DNA of 64,000 nt from Anaerocolumna aminovalerica (GCF_900115365.1 NZ_FOWD01000005.1:110865-174864), one strand, 5' to 3'; counted from the stretch's first letter, positions 1-9,469 are shown. A program made the numbers and translations. The notes: a model not told the origin generated them from the letters alone.

Positions 1-19
1 ATCCGTTATATAAAAGTAT

Positions 20-50
20 ATCACCCCTATTAATCAATAATAGGGGTGAT
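20..50. terminator. Hairpin near the window start
   Basis: A 13-bp perfect inverted repeat (ATCACCCCTATTA, then its complement) with a 5-base loop. No long T tract follows on either strand, so it could be a terminator for a gene left of the window or a structural repeat. Confidence 0.5.
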
Positions 51-80
51 TCTTTGGATTTAGGGGTATATTCTTTTGAT

Positions 81-252
81 ATATTAAGAAGGTCAGTCAA
101 AGGAGCTATTCCCACTTACTTTCAGGCAAGTTTATCCGCTTACGCTACGGCTCTGACCTTATTGCCACTACCTGGCATTTCAGCAGGACCTTGATTCCTG
201 CTTGAACAAGCAAGTCCCCCCCTTGGAAAAGCGGGGGGCATCCCTGATGAGG
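81..252. other. Structured non-coding or relic sequence
   Basis: There is no plausible gene here. The stretch is richer in G+C than its neighbours. It contains AAGGTCAG (89-96) paired with CTGACCTT (153-160), and a C-run/G-run hairpin near 213-240. It sits just after the stop of the degenerate ABC ATPase. It could be the decayed end of a mobile element or a structured 3' region. I do not recognise the family. Confidence 0.35.
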
Positions 253-1704
253 TTACGCTATAACATGAATAGACTCAAACTCATCTTTTGGATATTCTTT
301 TAACACAGCTCCTTGTTCAATTATCATAAGACGGTCCGCTACTGATAGTGTATCAGAAATGTTAACTGCTATAATAATTATAGTAATACCTTTTTTCTTT
401 AACTCATAAATCAAATCTGAAATATGTTTCCTAAGATACATGTCAGCACCTGAAAATGGCTGAATGCAGAAAACAATATTAGGGTTATATAAATGAAGCC
501 GGTAATAAACCAGATTATACAAAGATGCCGGTTCAAGATCCGAAAGATCATTCAAATAAATTTCTTCTCCCAGAATATTTTCATATTCTCTTATAATACT
601 TTTTTTAATTTTTCGTTTCATGATCTTTTTTTCTATTTTCTTATCTATCAGAAAACAAAGATTATCTATATAATTCAAATTATAAAAAATCATTTTTTGT
701 ATGGAATCTTCGGAAATTACTGCTATCCCATTTTCCAAGGCTTTTCTGGCTGCATTTTCGGCATATACCTGATTATTATACAGAATCCGTCCGCATATTG
801 GACTTAGTTCACCATTCATTAGGTCAAGCAAATCTGAATAAATTGTATTATTCGTGTCAAAAAGCACGACACACTCGCCCTTTTTAACGGAAAAGGACAT
901 CTTATTCAGATTACCGGTACAAATATTCTCAAACTCTAAAATTCCTTGGCCATTGTACCTGTCTATTTTCTGTTTATTATCAGTAAAGGAAATAGTATAG
1001 AACTTAATCAGATCATTTTTCATGTCCTGTTCATCCAATACCTTTATTATTGTACCATCCTTCATCAATGATACTCTGTGGCAAATTGTGAATATTTCTT
1101 CATGATGATTCCCAACAAATAAAAACGAATATCCTTTATCGGCATAAAAATTAACCAGTTGATATAATTTTGATAAATCCACTACACTTAAGATATTGGT
1201 TATATCACTGATAATTATCAGATTAGCCCCTGTAATGACCGCCTTGACCAGTTCAACACAGCACTGCTCAAAAGGATTAAGATCAGCTATCAGTTCATCC
1301 GGATCAATATAAATGCCAATTTCTTTTAAGTATTTATTAACCTGTCCCCTCAATACCTTATTATTAATAATATATTTTTTAAAACCTCTCCGCAGGACAA
1401 AAATGTTATCCGATACTGTTAAATCCTGTATCAGCTTACTTTTCTGATTAATAACATATACCCGGTTAATACTATTGGTACTGTGCTCATAATAGTTAAC
1501 TAATTCATTATTAATGTAAATCCGCCCATAATCAATGGGACTATTTTGACAAAGCAATTCTATGAGCTCTGATTTTCCCTGCCGGTTGATAGGAATAAGC
1601 CCCATAATCTCACCTTTATATATTTGCATATTAAAGTTATCCAGATAAATAACCCCTGCATAGGACTTTGTCACATGTTCCATTCGGAGTATTTCTTTTC
1701 TCAT
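253..1704 (-). CDS. Degenerate sugar-type ABC ATPase (MglA/RbsA-like, two domains)
   Basis: The length and two-domain layout match MglA/RbsA-type sugar importer ATPases. Both nucleotide sites are eroded. The first Walker A reads GLIPINRQGKSE instead of GENGAGKST, the signature is LNPFEQCC instead of LSxGQxQ, and Walker B ends ISDIT without the catalytic glutamate. In the second half the P-loop is replaced by LFDTNNTIYSD and Walker B by CIQPFSGAD. The start at 1704 follows GGGAG at a good distance; an ATG at 1716 lies upstream of that site. No permease or binding-protein gene is adjacent. It lies about 170 bp after a YesM-type kinase on the same strand. I infer a regulatory or scaffolding role rather than transport. 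Confidence 0.8.
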   Translation of the reverse strand: MRKEILRMEHVTKSYAGVIYLDNFNMQIYKGEIMGLIPINRQGKSELIELLCQNSPIDYGRIYINNELVNYYEHSTNSINRVYVINQKSKLIQDLTVSDNIFVLRRGFKKYIINNKVLRGQVNKYLKEIGIYIDPDELIADLNPFEQCCVELVKAVITGANLIIISDITNILSVVDLSKLYQLVNFYADKGYSFLFVGNHHEEIFTICHRVSLMKDGTIIKVLDEQDMKNDLIKFYTISFTDNKQKIDRYNGQGILEFENICTGNLNKMSFSVKKGECVVLFDTNNTIYSDLLDLMNGELSPICGRILYNNQVYAENAARKALENGIAVISEDSIQKMIFYNLNYIDNLCFLIDKKIEKKIMKRKIKKSIIREYENILGEEIYLNDLSDLEPASLYNLVYYRLHLYNPNIVFCIQPFSGADMYLRKHISDLIYELKKKGITIIIIAVNISDTLSVADRLMIIEQGAVLKEYPKDEFESIHVIA

Positions 1705-1870
1705 AAAAACTCCCATCTGCGTGCTTTAGCACACATAAAAATAAGGATGTTGCAGGTGTGTTTTTTAACCTGCCAAACATGCCGCTTTAGCAGAGCAAAC
1801 TATCAAATGTGAAACTTTAAAATTCTTAGTGGGTTTATTGTGCAGATTTAAAATTTATTTTCACTACAGA

Positions 1871-2878
1871 TTATTCTTTCACTTTTGGCAGCGTAATAGT
1901 GACATCCGTACCAACGTGAATGGTGCTTGTAATATATATGCCATATTCATCACCAAATAATAGTTTAATACGGTTATTTACATTAACTATAGCTATACCA
2001 CCTTGTTTTCCTTTTAATTGGGTCACATCCTCCAAATAAGTAGACCGGAGCTTTTTATTCAATAAATCCAGCTGCTCTTTTTCGATTCCAAGACCATCAT
2101 CTGATATTACAATAATCAGGCGGTCCGTGGTTGACTGTATCTTTATCCTCAGATTACCTTTTCCTATCTTACGCTCAATTCCATGATAAATAGAATTCTC
2201 CACAATTGGCTGGAGAGTCAGCTTAGGTAATAAGAGCATTAGTACATCCTTTTCTTCCTCTTCGTATTCTACACTTACATTCAGCCTGTCCCCAAAGCGG
2301 TATTGTTGTATCATATAATAATTCTGTATATTGTAAAGCTCATCTTCCAGTGTAACCAAGTGATCAACATTCGATATAGTATATCGGAAAAAGGTGCCAA
2401 GGGCCTCTGTCATATTGGCTACTCCATCCATTCCTGCACATAAAGCTTCGCTTCGGATCCCTTCTAAAGTATTATATAAAAAGTGGGGATTTATTTGATT
2501 TTGCAGTGCTAAATACTCCGCTTGCTTCTTAGAAAGTTTAAATAGTTCCTTGGTATCAAGCATTACTTTAAACCGTTTTGTAGCATCATCCATCTGCTCA
2601 CTTAAGGGACATCTAAGATCGAAGATTCCCTGCAATATAGACCCCTCCGAAAACAAACTAAGTGTTTTATTTGTCTCCTGATAAGGTTTATACACCCACT
2701 TATAGCTCAGGTAGAGAAGTACAATAAAAGCAGTACATCCCACCACCGTAAATAGGATGTACCTGTTTTCAATTAATGCAATAATCATGAACAAAGACAG
2801 CATTATTAATGTAAGTAATGTCATTAAACAAAATAATATGCCCACTCTAAAAGAAAGATACCTGCTTTTATGTTTCAT
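1871..2878 (-). CDS. YesM/LytS-family sensor histidine kinase
   Basis: A membrane histidine kinase of the His_kinase (PF06580) plus HATPase_c type. Two transmembrane segments (about residues 10-35 and 40-60) are separated by only a few residues, so there is almost no extracellular sensor. The phospho-acceptor is in NQINPHFLYNTLE (His about residue 132). The ATP-binding N box is PIVENSIYHG and the G box is DDGLGI. I chose the ATG at 2878, which follows the regulator's stop with GAAGGGATAGAAAG before it. An in-frame ATG at 2923 would overlap the regulator by 26 bases and add an uncharacteristic leader. With such a small outside domain, sensing may depend on a partner. Confidence 0.88.
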   Translation of the reverse strand: MKHKSRYLSFRVGILFCLMTLLTLIMLSLFMIIALIENRYILFTVVGCTAFIVLLYLSYKWVYKPYQETNKTLSLFSEGSILQGIFDLRCPLSEQMDDATKRFKVMLDTKELFKLSKKQAEYLALQNQINPHFLYNTLEGIRSEALCAGMDGVANMTEALGTFFRYTISNVDHLVTLEDELYNIQNYYMIQQYRFGDRLNVSVEYEEEEKDVLMLLLPKLTLQPIVENSIYHGIERKIGKGNLRIKIQSTTDRLIIVISDDGLGIEKEQLDLLNKKLRSTYLEDVTQLKGKQGGIAIVNVNNRIKLLFGDEYGIYITSTIHVGTDVTITLPKVKE

Positions 2879-2897
2879 TGTACTTTCTATCCCTTCA

Positions 2898-4505
2898 TTA
2901 AGAGTATAACTTACGATACTCATTTGGTTTTAAATTCGTGTGTTTTACAAAGGTTTTTGTAAAATGTTTAACATCACTGTAACCTACATCCTCACAGATT
3001 ACCATAACACTATAATTGGTATCCTTTAAAAGTTCTTTTGCTTTATTAATACGTACCTCAGATAGATATTCTAAAAATGTATAACCGGTTTCTTTCTTAA
3101 ATAGGGAGCTGAAATATGTAGCATTAAAACCAACCTTCCCGCTGACTTCTTCCAAAGTTAAGGGTCTCTTATAGTTTTCCTGAATAAATTGTTTTGCATC
3201 CCGAATAGGCCTTGTATCGCTTTGTCTCTTATCTTCTATTATCTTATCCATGCTGTTAACAATAACTTCTGTAAGATATTGATATAATTTATAAACAGAA
3301 CCAATGTCATTGGCATTCATGCTGAAATTCTCAAGGAAGTTATCTCCCCCTTCTACAGGAAACTTATTATAACGCATGGTAAATAAAAACAAATTGCAAA
3401 TCTCCTTGGTCATTTGAAGCAGTTCATACCCGCTGATTCCTGGCCGGTTTCTTAAACCTTCCCTTATGTAATGGATCGCCCCAACAACTGCTTCTTTATC
3501 CAGCCTTTCCAAAGCAGCTTTCATATCTTTGTTAAAATCATGAAACAGTTTACTGTCAACAAGGTTACTTGATTCGGATATCTTGCCTTCTATTACCTTA
3601 TTGGTACCAAGTACTAATCTTTGCTGATATGACCATACAGCTGCCTTGTATGAATTATCAATCATCTGAATCTCATTTTCCACCGTACCAAGTCCAATTG
3701 TTACCTCTAAGTTTTCAAATATTTCTCTCTGTAAAAGCAATTCATCCATTAACCTCTTACATTGGCGGCGGATACTTTTTTTGTTTTCAGGATTATAGTT
3801 TATGATACAATAGATTATATTATTTTCAAAATAATTCTCCATATCATAACAATATTCCTTTAAATTATTCTGAATTATTTTTAATATTTTTTCTTCGAGA
3901 AAGGTAACTGTAGTGGAATACGACCGCCCCACACCATCTAACTTTACGGTTATGATTTGAAATAAACCTTCCTTAAAACCGTATCCGTAATCATTATTAA
4001 TAAAATCAATGGTTATGTTTTTTGTCCTATTATAAAATAACACCGAGTTAAACAGCCCGGTTCTTAATTTATAAATATTATTTCTTATACTTAACTCTGA
4101 CTGTTCTTCTTTCGTCAACAGCTCCACCCGTTCCAGATATTGATTCTTTATCTTGGTTAAAGTGGCTAAAAGTTCATTCTTTTTAATTGGCTTAAGCAGG
4201 TAATCAATAACTCCATATTTAATTGCCCTCTGGGCATATTCAAATTGTTGATAACCGCTGATGATAACAAATTGAATATTCGGATTTATTTCTCTGGTTC
4301 TTGATATGAATTCCAATCCGTCATAGCCGGGCATTCTGATATCTGTGATTATAATATCCGGATTATTTAACTTCACTAACTCCAGTGCCTCAATACCGTT
4401 ATGTGCAATGGCTTCAACTTTCATATCCAGGGAATCCCAGTCAATCAATTTGTATATTAATTGGCATATTTTATCTTCATCATCTGCTACGATTACTTTT
4501 AGCAT
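2898..4505 (-). CDS. YesN-type response regulator (REC + AraC HTH)
   Basis: The receiver domain has the acidic pair Asp8/Asp9, the phospho-acceptor Asp55 in ITDIRMPG and Lys105 in LLKPIKK. A roughly 270-residue linker follows, then a C-terminal AraC-type double helix-turn-helix (about 435-535) ending NEYRKLYS. It is the cognate regulator of the following YesM-type kinase; such pairs normally control carbohydrate transport or degradation genes. The start is preceded by GGAAAGGAG at good spacing. The target genes are not obvious: the nearest downstream gene on this strand is the degenerate ABC ATPase. Confidence 0.9.
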   Translation of the reverse strand: MLKVIVADDEDKICQLIYKLIDWDSLDMKVEAIAHNGIEALELVKLNNPDIIITDIRMPGYDGLEFISRTREINPNIQFVIISGYQQFEYAQRAIKYGVIDYLLKPIKKNELLATLTKIKNQYLERVELLTKEEQSELSIRNNIYKLRTGLFNSVLFYNRTKNITIDFINNDYGYGFKEGLFQIITVKLDGVGRSYSTTVTFLEEKILKIIQNNLKEYCYDMENYFENNIIYCIINYNPENKKSIRRQCKRLMDELLLQREIFENLEVTIGLGTVENEIQMIDNSYKAAVWSYQQRLVLGTNKVIEGKISESSNLVDSKLFHDFNKDMKAALERLDKEAVVGAIHYIREGLRNRPGISGYELLQMTKEICNLFLFTMRYNKFPVEGGDNFLENFSMNANDIGSVYKLYQYLTEVIVNSMDKIIEDKRQSDTRPIRDAKQFIQENYKRPLTLEEVSGKVGFNATYFSSLFKKETGYTFLEYLSEVRINKAKELLKDTNYSVMVICEDVGYSDVKHFTKTFVKHTNLKPNEYRKLYS

Positions 4506-4816
4506 CCTTAACTCCTTTCCAAGGTCCTTCCAGGTAATACCCCAAATACCTTGATTATTTCAGGCTGCCAGGTACGATATAATCTTCTATGTCACTTACT
4601 TCCTTACTGTATATATCTCCTAACACTTCTTCACATTAGGCATTTAATAGATGTCAATGTTTTTAATTTTTATCTTATTTCTCCTTATTCACTTTCCTGT
4701 TTTCTTTTTTTATTTCCTTCCGTATTTTAGTACTTTTACACGGTTTCATTATATACATGTGATAATTTTTTGTCAAGAATCTATCAATTTTAGTAATTGT
4801 GCATAAATATTTTTAT
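4506..4816. other. Intergenic region, probable promoter of the regulator operon
   Basis: AT-rich, with no open frame with a ribosome site. It must hold the promoter for the leftward response-regulator operon and the 3' end of the lipoprotein gene. I see no strong hairpin or operator. Confidence 0.4.
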
Positions 4817-5515
4817 CTAATTAGCATTAGGCCAATCTGTAGACACAGCAATTAGTTTTCCATCCTTCATAAAAGCCATAAGTCCCATGCAACGTCCTGT
4901 AAAGTTATCCATATGATCTTCATTTTCATCATATAAGACAGCGCTATAATAATAAAGGTAATCAAAGTCAAGCATCGATAAAGGACCTATTTCAAAACTC
5001 AATAAGTAGCTGTTTATTTTTTTGTCCGTACCGATGTCTACTTTATTATATCTATTAAATGGAATATCAAGATTGTTAATTTCACTTTTATCCATACCAA
5101 CTTTAAGACCACAGTCAAATTCATATTTATTATTAATTAATATTACAGAATATAGACTTCCGTCCTCTGTTGTAATGTAAATGATTCCATCCCCTTTATA
5201 GAAAGTTAAGTATCCGTCCATTCTTTCTTCTGAGTAAGTAATATCTAGCTTTTCTGAACATTTTTCCTTTATATTATCTATTGTTGTTGTGTAAAATGGT
5301 ACATCTTTCAATAATGGATGACTTATTACAAAAATATCTTCTTTATCCATTCGATTTTCACCTTTATCTATCGGCTTTTCTTCTTTAATATCAAAGCTTT
5401 GTGAAATTGTTATATTATCAGTCTTGGTTTGTGCTGTTTCTTTCCCACAACCGGTTCCGGATATTACCATGATGAATATTATTAAATGCATAATAATCAT
5501 TTTCTTATTTCTCAT
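4817..5515 (-). CDS. Putative lipoprotein of unknown function
   Basis: It begins with a short basic region and a hydrophobic stretch ending in the lipobox SGTGC (Cys about residue 23), so it should be lipid-anchored outside the membrane. The mature part starts with a polar spacer, then a compact domain with many aromatic residues (several YY pairs) and no recognisable catalytic motif. It stands alone on the minus strand between the regulator operon and the HAD phosphatase. I do not recognise the family. Confidence 0.75.
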   Translation of the reverse strand: MRNKKMIIMHLIIFIMVISGTGCGKETAQTKTDNITISQSFDIKEEKPIDKGENRMDKEDIFVISHPLLKDVPFYTTTIDNIKEKCSEKLDITYSEERMDGYLTFYKGDGIIYITTEDGSLYSVILINNKYEFDCGLKVGMDKSEINNLDIPFNRYNKVDIGTDKKINSYLLSFEIGPLSMLDFDYLYYYSAVLYDENEDHMDNFTGRCMGLMAFMKDGKLIAVSTDWPNAN

Positions 5516-5912
5516 AATTTCACTCCAATCGTTATTGGTTTATATGTTATATATAGTTTAGTATTTGTTATAATCCTTTGCAACTAAAATTTTACAGTGT
5601 TATTCAAAAGTAGAATATATTTACTTTTATAAGATTATTTTTTGGGGAGATTTTTATAAGATATTTGAAAAGATCTTTAAAAAAGGACGTGTCGCAAATA
5701 GATTTTAAGTTTGAAGTGGATATTGCAAATGAATAAGGTTACTAGATATAAGTTCAGACTAATATTACAATTCTTATCCGGTATGAAACATTCATTTTTA
5801 AAGTGCGGCACGTCTTTTCGTATTATAGATGTTTAAGATTTCAACTAACAAAGATTATTTTTTTATAGATATTCAGCAAAATAAATCCGTCTCTATACTA
5901 AAGTGTTAGTAA
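5516..5912. other. Intergenic region holding a fold-back repeat
   Basis: The right part carries the lipoprotein promoter region and an imperfect 138-bp inverted repeat (listed separately). No coding potential is seen. Confidence 0.5.
5681..5818. repeat. Imperfect long inverted repeat (MITE-like)
   Basis: The outer arms are AAAAGGACGTGTCGCA (5681-5696) and TGCGGCACGTCTTTT (5804-5818), pairing with one bulge and one mismatch. Weaker nested pairing runs inward, for example AAATGAATAAG with a later ATTCATTT. The size and fold-back form suggest a miniature element or a long-range terminator downstream of the HAD gene. Confidence 0.5.
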
Positions 5913-6584
5913 CTAAATATGAAGCAGTTCCGATATATCCCTTATGGTATAAGTGGCACTTGAGAGAACCGGATTCTCTGAACGGCTAAAAAGACAGGAA
6001 TCAATGCCCGCATTTACAGCCCCCTGAATATCAGAGGATATGCTGTCCCCCACCATGATTGTCTTTTCTTTTTCAAAGCCTTGGATATTGTTAAAGCAAT
6101 ACTCAAAAAAAGGAAGAGCTGGTTTTTCATATCCCACTTTTTCCGATATGAACATCCCATCGAAAAGATCATAGATACCGACATTTTTAAGCCTTTGTAT
6201 CTGGGTATCATATACGCCGTTGGATGCTGAATATAATTTTTTCTCTTGCTTCTTTAACTCCAGTAGTGTTTCTTTTGCATTTAGAACCAAGTCGGAGCTT
6301 TCTCCAAGATGTTTTCGGAAACGGGATTCCGCCTCTATACCACTGGCCTCTATATGATAGAGACGGAAGAATTCACTGTAACGAGTATTCAATAACTCTT
6401 CTTTTTCTATCTTCCCTTGTTCTAATAAGTTCCAGAGATTCCGGTTTATTCTTTTATATTGCTCCAGCATTTCGTTGTTATATTCTATCTCATAGGATTC
6501 AATAACCTTTTTAAATCCCCGTTTCTCTGCCGCATCAAAATCCAAAAGTGTATTGTCTATATCCAATAAAAAAATCCGGTACAT
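5913..6584 (-). CDS. HAD-superfamily phosphatase, YjjG-type nucleotidase
   Basis: Motif I is LLDIDNTLLDFD, with the nucleophile and acid aspartates near residues 7 and 9. A helical cap follows. Motif II is YSASNG, the lysine is in SEKVGYEKP and the acidic motif is MVGDSISSDIQGA. The cap and the opening FLLDIDNTLLDF resemble YjjG-type pyrimidine 5'-nucleotidases, which dephosphorylate non-canonical dNMPs and dUMP. The exact substrate cannot be read from sequence. It follows the YczE-like gene by 3 bases, so the two are probably co-transcribed. Confidence 0.85.
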   Translation of the reverse strand: MYRIFLLDIDNTLLDFDAAEKRGFKKVIESYEIEYNNEMLEQYKRINRNLWNLLEQGKIEKEELLNTRYSEFFRLYHIEASGIEAESRFRKHLGESSDLVLNAKETLLELKKQEKKLYSASNGVYDTQIQRLKNVGIYDLFDGMFISEKVGYEKPALPFFEYCFNNIQGFEKEKTIMVGDSISSDIQGAVNAGIDSCLFSRSENPVLSSATYTIRDISELLHI

Positions 6585-6587
6585 ATA

Positions 6588-7244
6588 TTATTCCTCCATT
6601 GTCAAATGTTTTTTGAAAAATTCGTAACAAATTCCAAGTAATGTTGATAAAAGAAAAATACTAATAACAGTCCCTTCCCTGATCTGTAAAGGGGTATGTG
6701 CCAATAGGGTAATGATTAGAGTAGCAACTAAGAATATTATATCAAAACTCATCCTTACAGCGGTAAATTTCTTTTTAAACACTTCACTGATGGTCAGGCA
6801 AAGGCTTTCTAACGGAAATTTTATAATTCCAATTGCTAGAACAGCCCCTAAGCTGATGGAAGCGATACCTAGTCCGATTATATAAAGCACAACCCTATAA
6901 AAATAATTTTCTATATTAAAAATAGAAAGTACGTTATAGAGAAAAAAATTGATGACAACTCCGTTTGTAATGGTTGCGATTACTTGTATTGCATCCTTAT
7001 AGTTTAACCGGGAACGCCGCAAAAGTAAATAGGCTGCAAAGAAAAGTGAGTTAATCACATTGAGTATAGTGCCAACTTTCAGCTGGATGGTGTCAGATAA
7101 TGTGACTGCTAATGCATTTATGACGCTTTGTCCGATGGCTGCCTTAAGTTGCAGAGAAATTCCAAAACCAAAAAACAAAAAGGATAAAATGGAATAGAAC
7201 ATATATTTCTTATATTTATTATTATTCTTTATCATTGTTTTCAC
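6588..7244 (-). CDS. YczE/YitT-family membrane protein
   Basis: An integral membrane protein with about five or six hydrophobic helices. The first (about 15-35) contains FFGFGISLQLKAAIG, typical of the YczE/COG2364 group. The function of the family is poorly known; some members sit next to regulators and surfactin-type genes. It is the first gene of a two-gene operon with the HAD phosphatase and is divergent from a Crp/Fnr-type regulator that may control it. Confidence 0.8.
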   Translation of the reverse strand: MKTMIKNNNKYKKYMFYSILSFLFFGFGISLQLKAAIGQSVINALAVTLSDTIQLKVGTILNVINSLFFAAYLLLRRSRLNYKDAIQVIATITNGVVINFFLYNVLSIFNIENYFYRVVLYIIGLGIASISLGAVLAIGIIKFPLESLCLTISEVFKKKFTAVRMSFDIIFLVATLIITLLAHTPLQIREGTVISIFLLSTLLGICYEFFKKHLTMEE

Positions 7245-7391
7245 CTCGGTAATATGATATCATAAAAATTCGAAAACCAACTATGAGAATTATCATATTG
7301 AGGAATAAATGTTGAAAGAAAATTAATTATAAAAGGAGTGCCACAATGTAATTCTTTTAACTTAATTTTGTGGCCGGGCAGTGGTGTAAAA
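7245..7391. promoter_or_regulatory. Divergent promoter region with ATGATATCAT palindrome
   Basis: This separates the leftward YczE-like operon from the rightward Crp/Fnr regulator. It holds the palindrome ATGATATCAT (7254-7263) and a related ATTATCATATT about 24 bases further on, which together may form an operator. A strong ribosome site AAAAGGAG (7331-7338) is followed by ATG-TAA (7346-7351), a start codon directly followed by a stop. Confidence 0.5.
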
Positions 7392-8015
7392 ATGATGAAA
7401 AACCATATATGCGAAATACCTGAAAGCTTGATGGTTCTGGGAGCCGAGAGGCGTTTTATTAAGGGGAAGAATATTTTTAAGACCAGTGAAAAAATCTCTC
7501 ATTGCTATCTAATCCTTTCCGGAATGGTAAAAATCTATATTGATCATGAAAATGGCCGACGGTCAATCCTTGATTTTGTGGGGAAATCTGATTGGCTTGG
7601 AGAGCTTTCTTTATTCTGTAATGAAAACTTTATCAAAGAAAATAAAGTTGTAGAGGATGCAGTCTGCCTGGAGTTTGATTTAGAAGAGTTAAAGAATATC
7701 TGTAAAAAAGATGCAGAAGCCTCTTTTTACTTTGCTTCCTATATCTCTAATAAACTGATGGTTAGAAGTTATCGAATGAGTGAATATATGAATTATTCAC
7801 TTGAAAGAAGGCTTGCCTCCTTCATACTAAACTACCAGCAGGATGGAAGGTACTATATATCCCATACGGATGTATCCGAATATATGAATACCAGCTATCG
7901 TCATATATTATTTGTTATAAAAAAATTCTGTGATGATGGAATCCTGAAAAAAGATGATGGATATAGCATCACGGATTTCAAAAGGTTAGAAGAAATTTCT
8001 ACTAGCGCCGTATAA
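7392..8015 (+). CDS. Crp/Fnr-family regulator (YeiL-like)
   Basis: An N-terminal cyclic-nucleotide-binding-type beta barrel (about residues 20-115, with DHENGRRSILDFVGKSDWLGEL) is followed by a C-terminal winged helix (about 145-200). The overall pattern resembles YeiL rather than Crp. It has few cysteines and no clear Fe-S cluster pattern. I chose the first of two ATG codons at 7392. A longer GTG frame from 7338 would place the start inside a ribosome site. Its divergent position suggests it regulates the YczE-like operon and itself. Confidence 0.85.
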   Translation: MMKNHICEIPESLMVLGAERRFIKGKNIFKTSEKISHCYLILSGMVKIYIDHENGRRSILDFVGKSDWLGELSLFCNENFIKENKVVEDAVCLEFDLEELKNICKKDAEASFYFASYISNKLMVRSYRMSEYMNYSLERRLASFILNYQQDGRYYISHTDVSEYMNTSYRHILFVIKKFCDDGILKKDDGYSITDFKRLEEISTSAV

Positions 8016-8111
8016 GCTTAGTGATGGCGCAGGCCTTGATGCAATTAGGACTTTAAAAAGCCCTTTAGCTGATTATGTTTAAAATCTATATTATCCTCTT
8101 TTTAAGAATAA

Positions 8112-8173
8112 AAAATAAGAAGCTTTTGCTTGATAGCTGATTGTTCAACTATTTTGCAAAAGCTTCTTATTTT
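8112..8173. terminator. Bidirectional terminator
   Basis: A stem of about 17 bp (AAATAAGAAGCTTTTGC and its complement) with a 26-base loop, flanked by A and T runs. It lies between two converging genes, the Crp/Fnr regulator and the alcohol dehydrogenase, and should serve both. Confidence 0.85.
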
Positions 8174-8215
8174 TATCTATAACATGTCAGTATTGTGAGA
8201 TATTACAGAAGTTAT

Positions 8216-9391
8216 TTAGAAATCTACTTCCGTATCGTAATAGCAGGTATATAATAATTTTTCCATTACCTCAGGGGTGATTGCTCTTGGATTAGAACCG
8301 GTACATGCATCACCTACAGCCAGCTCTGCTACCTTAGGAAGTTTTTCAAGGAATTCTTTCTCATCAATGATTCCCCCTTCGTAATCCTTTATACAAGAAG
8401 GAATATCTAATTCTTTATTCATTCCATTGATGTGTTTAATTAATGCATCTGCACTAGGTTCCAATCCCAGGAAAGATGCTATCTGGCCATAACGTTTTGC
8501 TGCAGTTTCATCTTTGGAATTATATTTAATAACCTTCGGAAGATACATAGCATTGGCACAGCCATGTACAATATGTCCGCCACTGTAAGCAGCACCGGTT
8601 TTATGTGCCATAGAATGTACAATACCAAGTAGTGCATTAGAGAATGCCATACCTGCAAGACATTGTGCATTATGCATTTTAGCACGGGCTTCCATATCGC
8701 CGTTATAAGATTTTACCAAATATTCGCTTACCATTTTAATGGCATGAAGTGCCAATGGATCGGTATAATCACTGTTTAATGTAGAAACATATGCTTCAAT
8801 AGCATGTGTCATTGCATCCATTCCGGTATGTGCTGTAAGTTTCTTAGGCATTGTTTCCGCCAAATCCGGATCTACAATTGCAACATCCGGTGTTATATTA
8901 AAATCAGCCAGAGGATATTTGATACCCTTTGCATAATCTGTTATTACAGAAAATGCCGTAACTTCGGTTGCTGTACCGGAAGTAGAAGGAATAGCACAAA
9001 ATTTTGCCTTTGTACGAAGTGTTGGGAAATTAAATGGTATGCAAAGATCTTCAAAGGTTGTCTCAGGATATTCATAGAAAGCCCACATTGCCTTTGCAGC
9101 ATCAATAGGTGAACCGCCGCCAATTGATACAATCCAATCCGGTTGGAATTCACGCATTGCTTCTGCACCCTTCATAACTGTTTCAACGGAAGGATCCGGT
9201 TCTACCCCCTCAAACAACTTAACTTCCATTCCTGCTTCTTTCAGATATTCAACAACTTTATCTAAAAAGCCGAAACGTTTCATACTTCCGCCACCAACAA
9301 CAACGATTGCTTTTGTTCCGGTTAAAGTCTTTAAAGCTTCGATAGATCCTTTACCATGATAGACATCTCTGGGTATTGTAAATCTTAACAT
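8216..9391 (-). CDS. Iron-containing alcohol dehydrogenase
   Basis: Group III Fe-ADH of usual length. An NAD(P)-binding half with GGGSPIDAAKAM precedes the metal half, which carries the pattern HAIEAY and then HSMAHKTGAAYSGGHIVHG, supplying the histidine ligands. It should reduce an aldehyde, probably acetaldehyde or butyraldehyde, to the alcohol while reoxidising NADH or NADPH in fermentation. A Rex-like operator lies about 80 bases upstream and rex itself is two genes away, which supports redox control. The chain length of the substrate cannot be read from sequence. Confidence 0.93.
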   Translation of the reverse strand: MLRFTIPRDVYHGKGSIEALKTLTGTKAIVVVGGGSMKRFGFLDKVVEYLKEAGMEVKLFEGVEPDPSVETVMKGAEAMREFQPDWIVSIGGGSPIDAAKAMWAFYEYPETTFEDLCIPFNFPTLRTKAKFCAIPSTSGTATEVTAFSVITDYAKGIKYPLADFNITPDVAIVDPDLAETMPKKLTAHTGMDAMTHAIEAYVSTLNSDYTDPLALHAIKMVSEYLVKSYNGDMEARAKMHNAQCLAGMAFSNALLGIVHSMAHKTGAAYSGGHIVHGCANAMYLPKVIKYNSKDETAAKRYGQIASFLGLEPSADALIKHINGMNKELDIPSCIKDYEGGIIDEKEFLEKLPKVAELAVGDACTGSNPRAITPEVMEKLLYTCYYDTEVDF

Positions 9392-9469
9392 ACTATTTTC
9401 CTCCTTAATTATACCATGTTTACACGCTGTTTCCTTTATTGTTACAGTATGCAGTTATATGTAATTGCT

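Noticed and set aside
493..807. Plus-strand 104-codon frame opposite the degenerate ATPase
   Set aside because: A shadow of the minus-strand gene, rich in Phe, Ile and Asn with no start signal.
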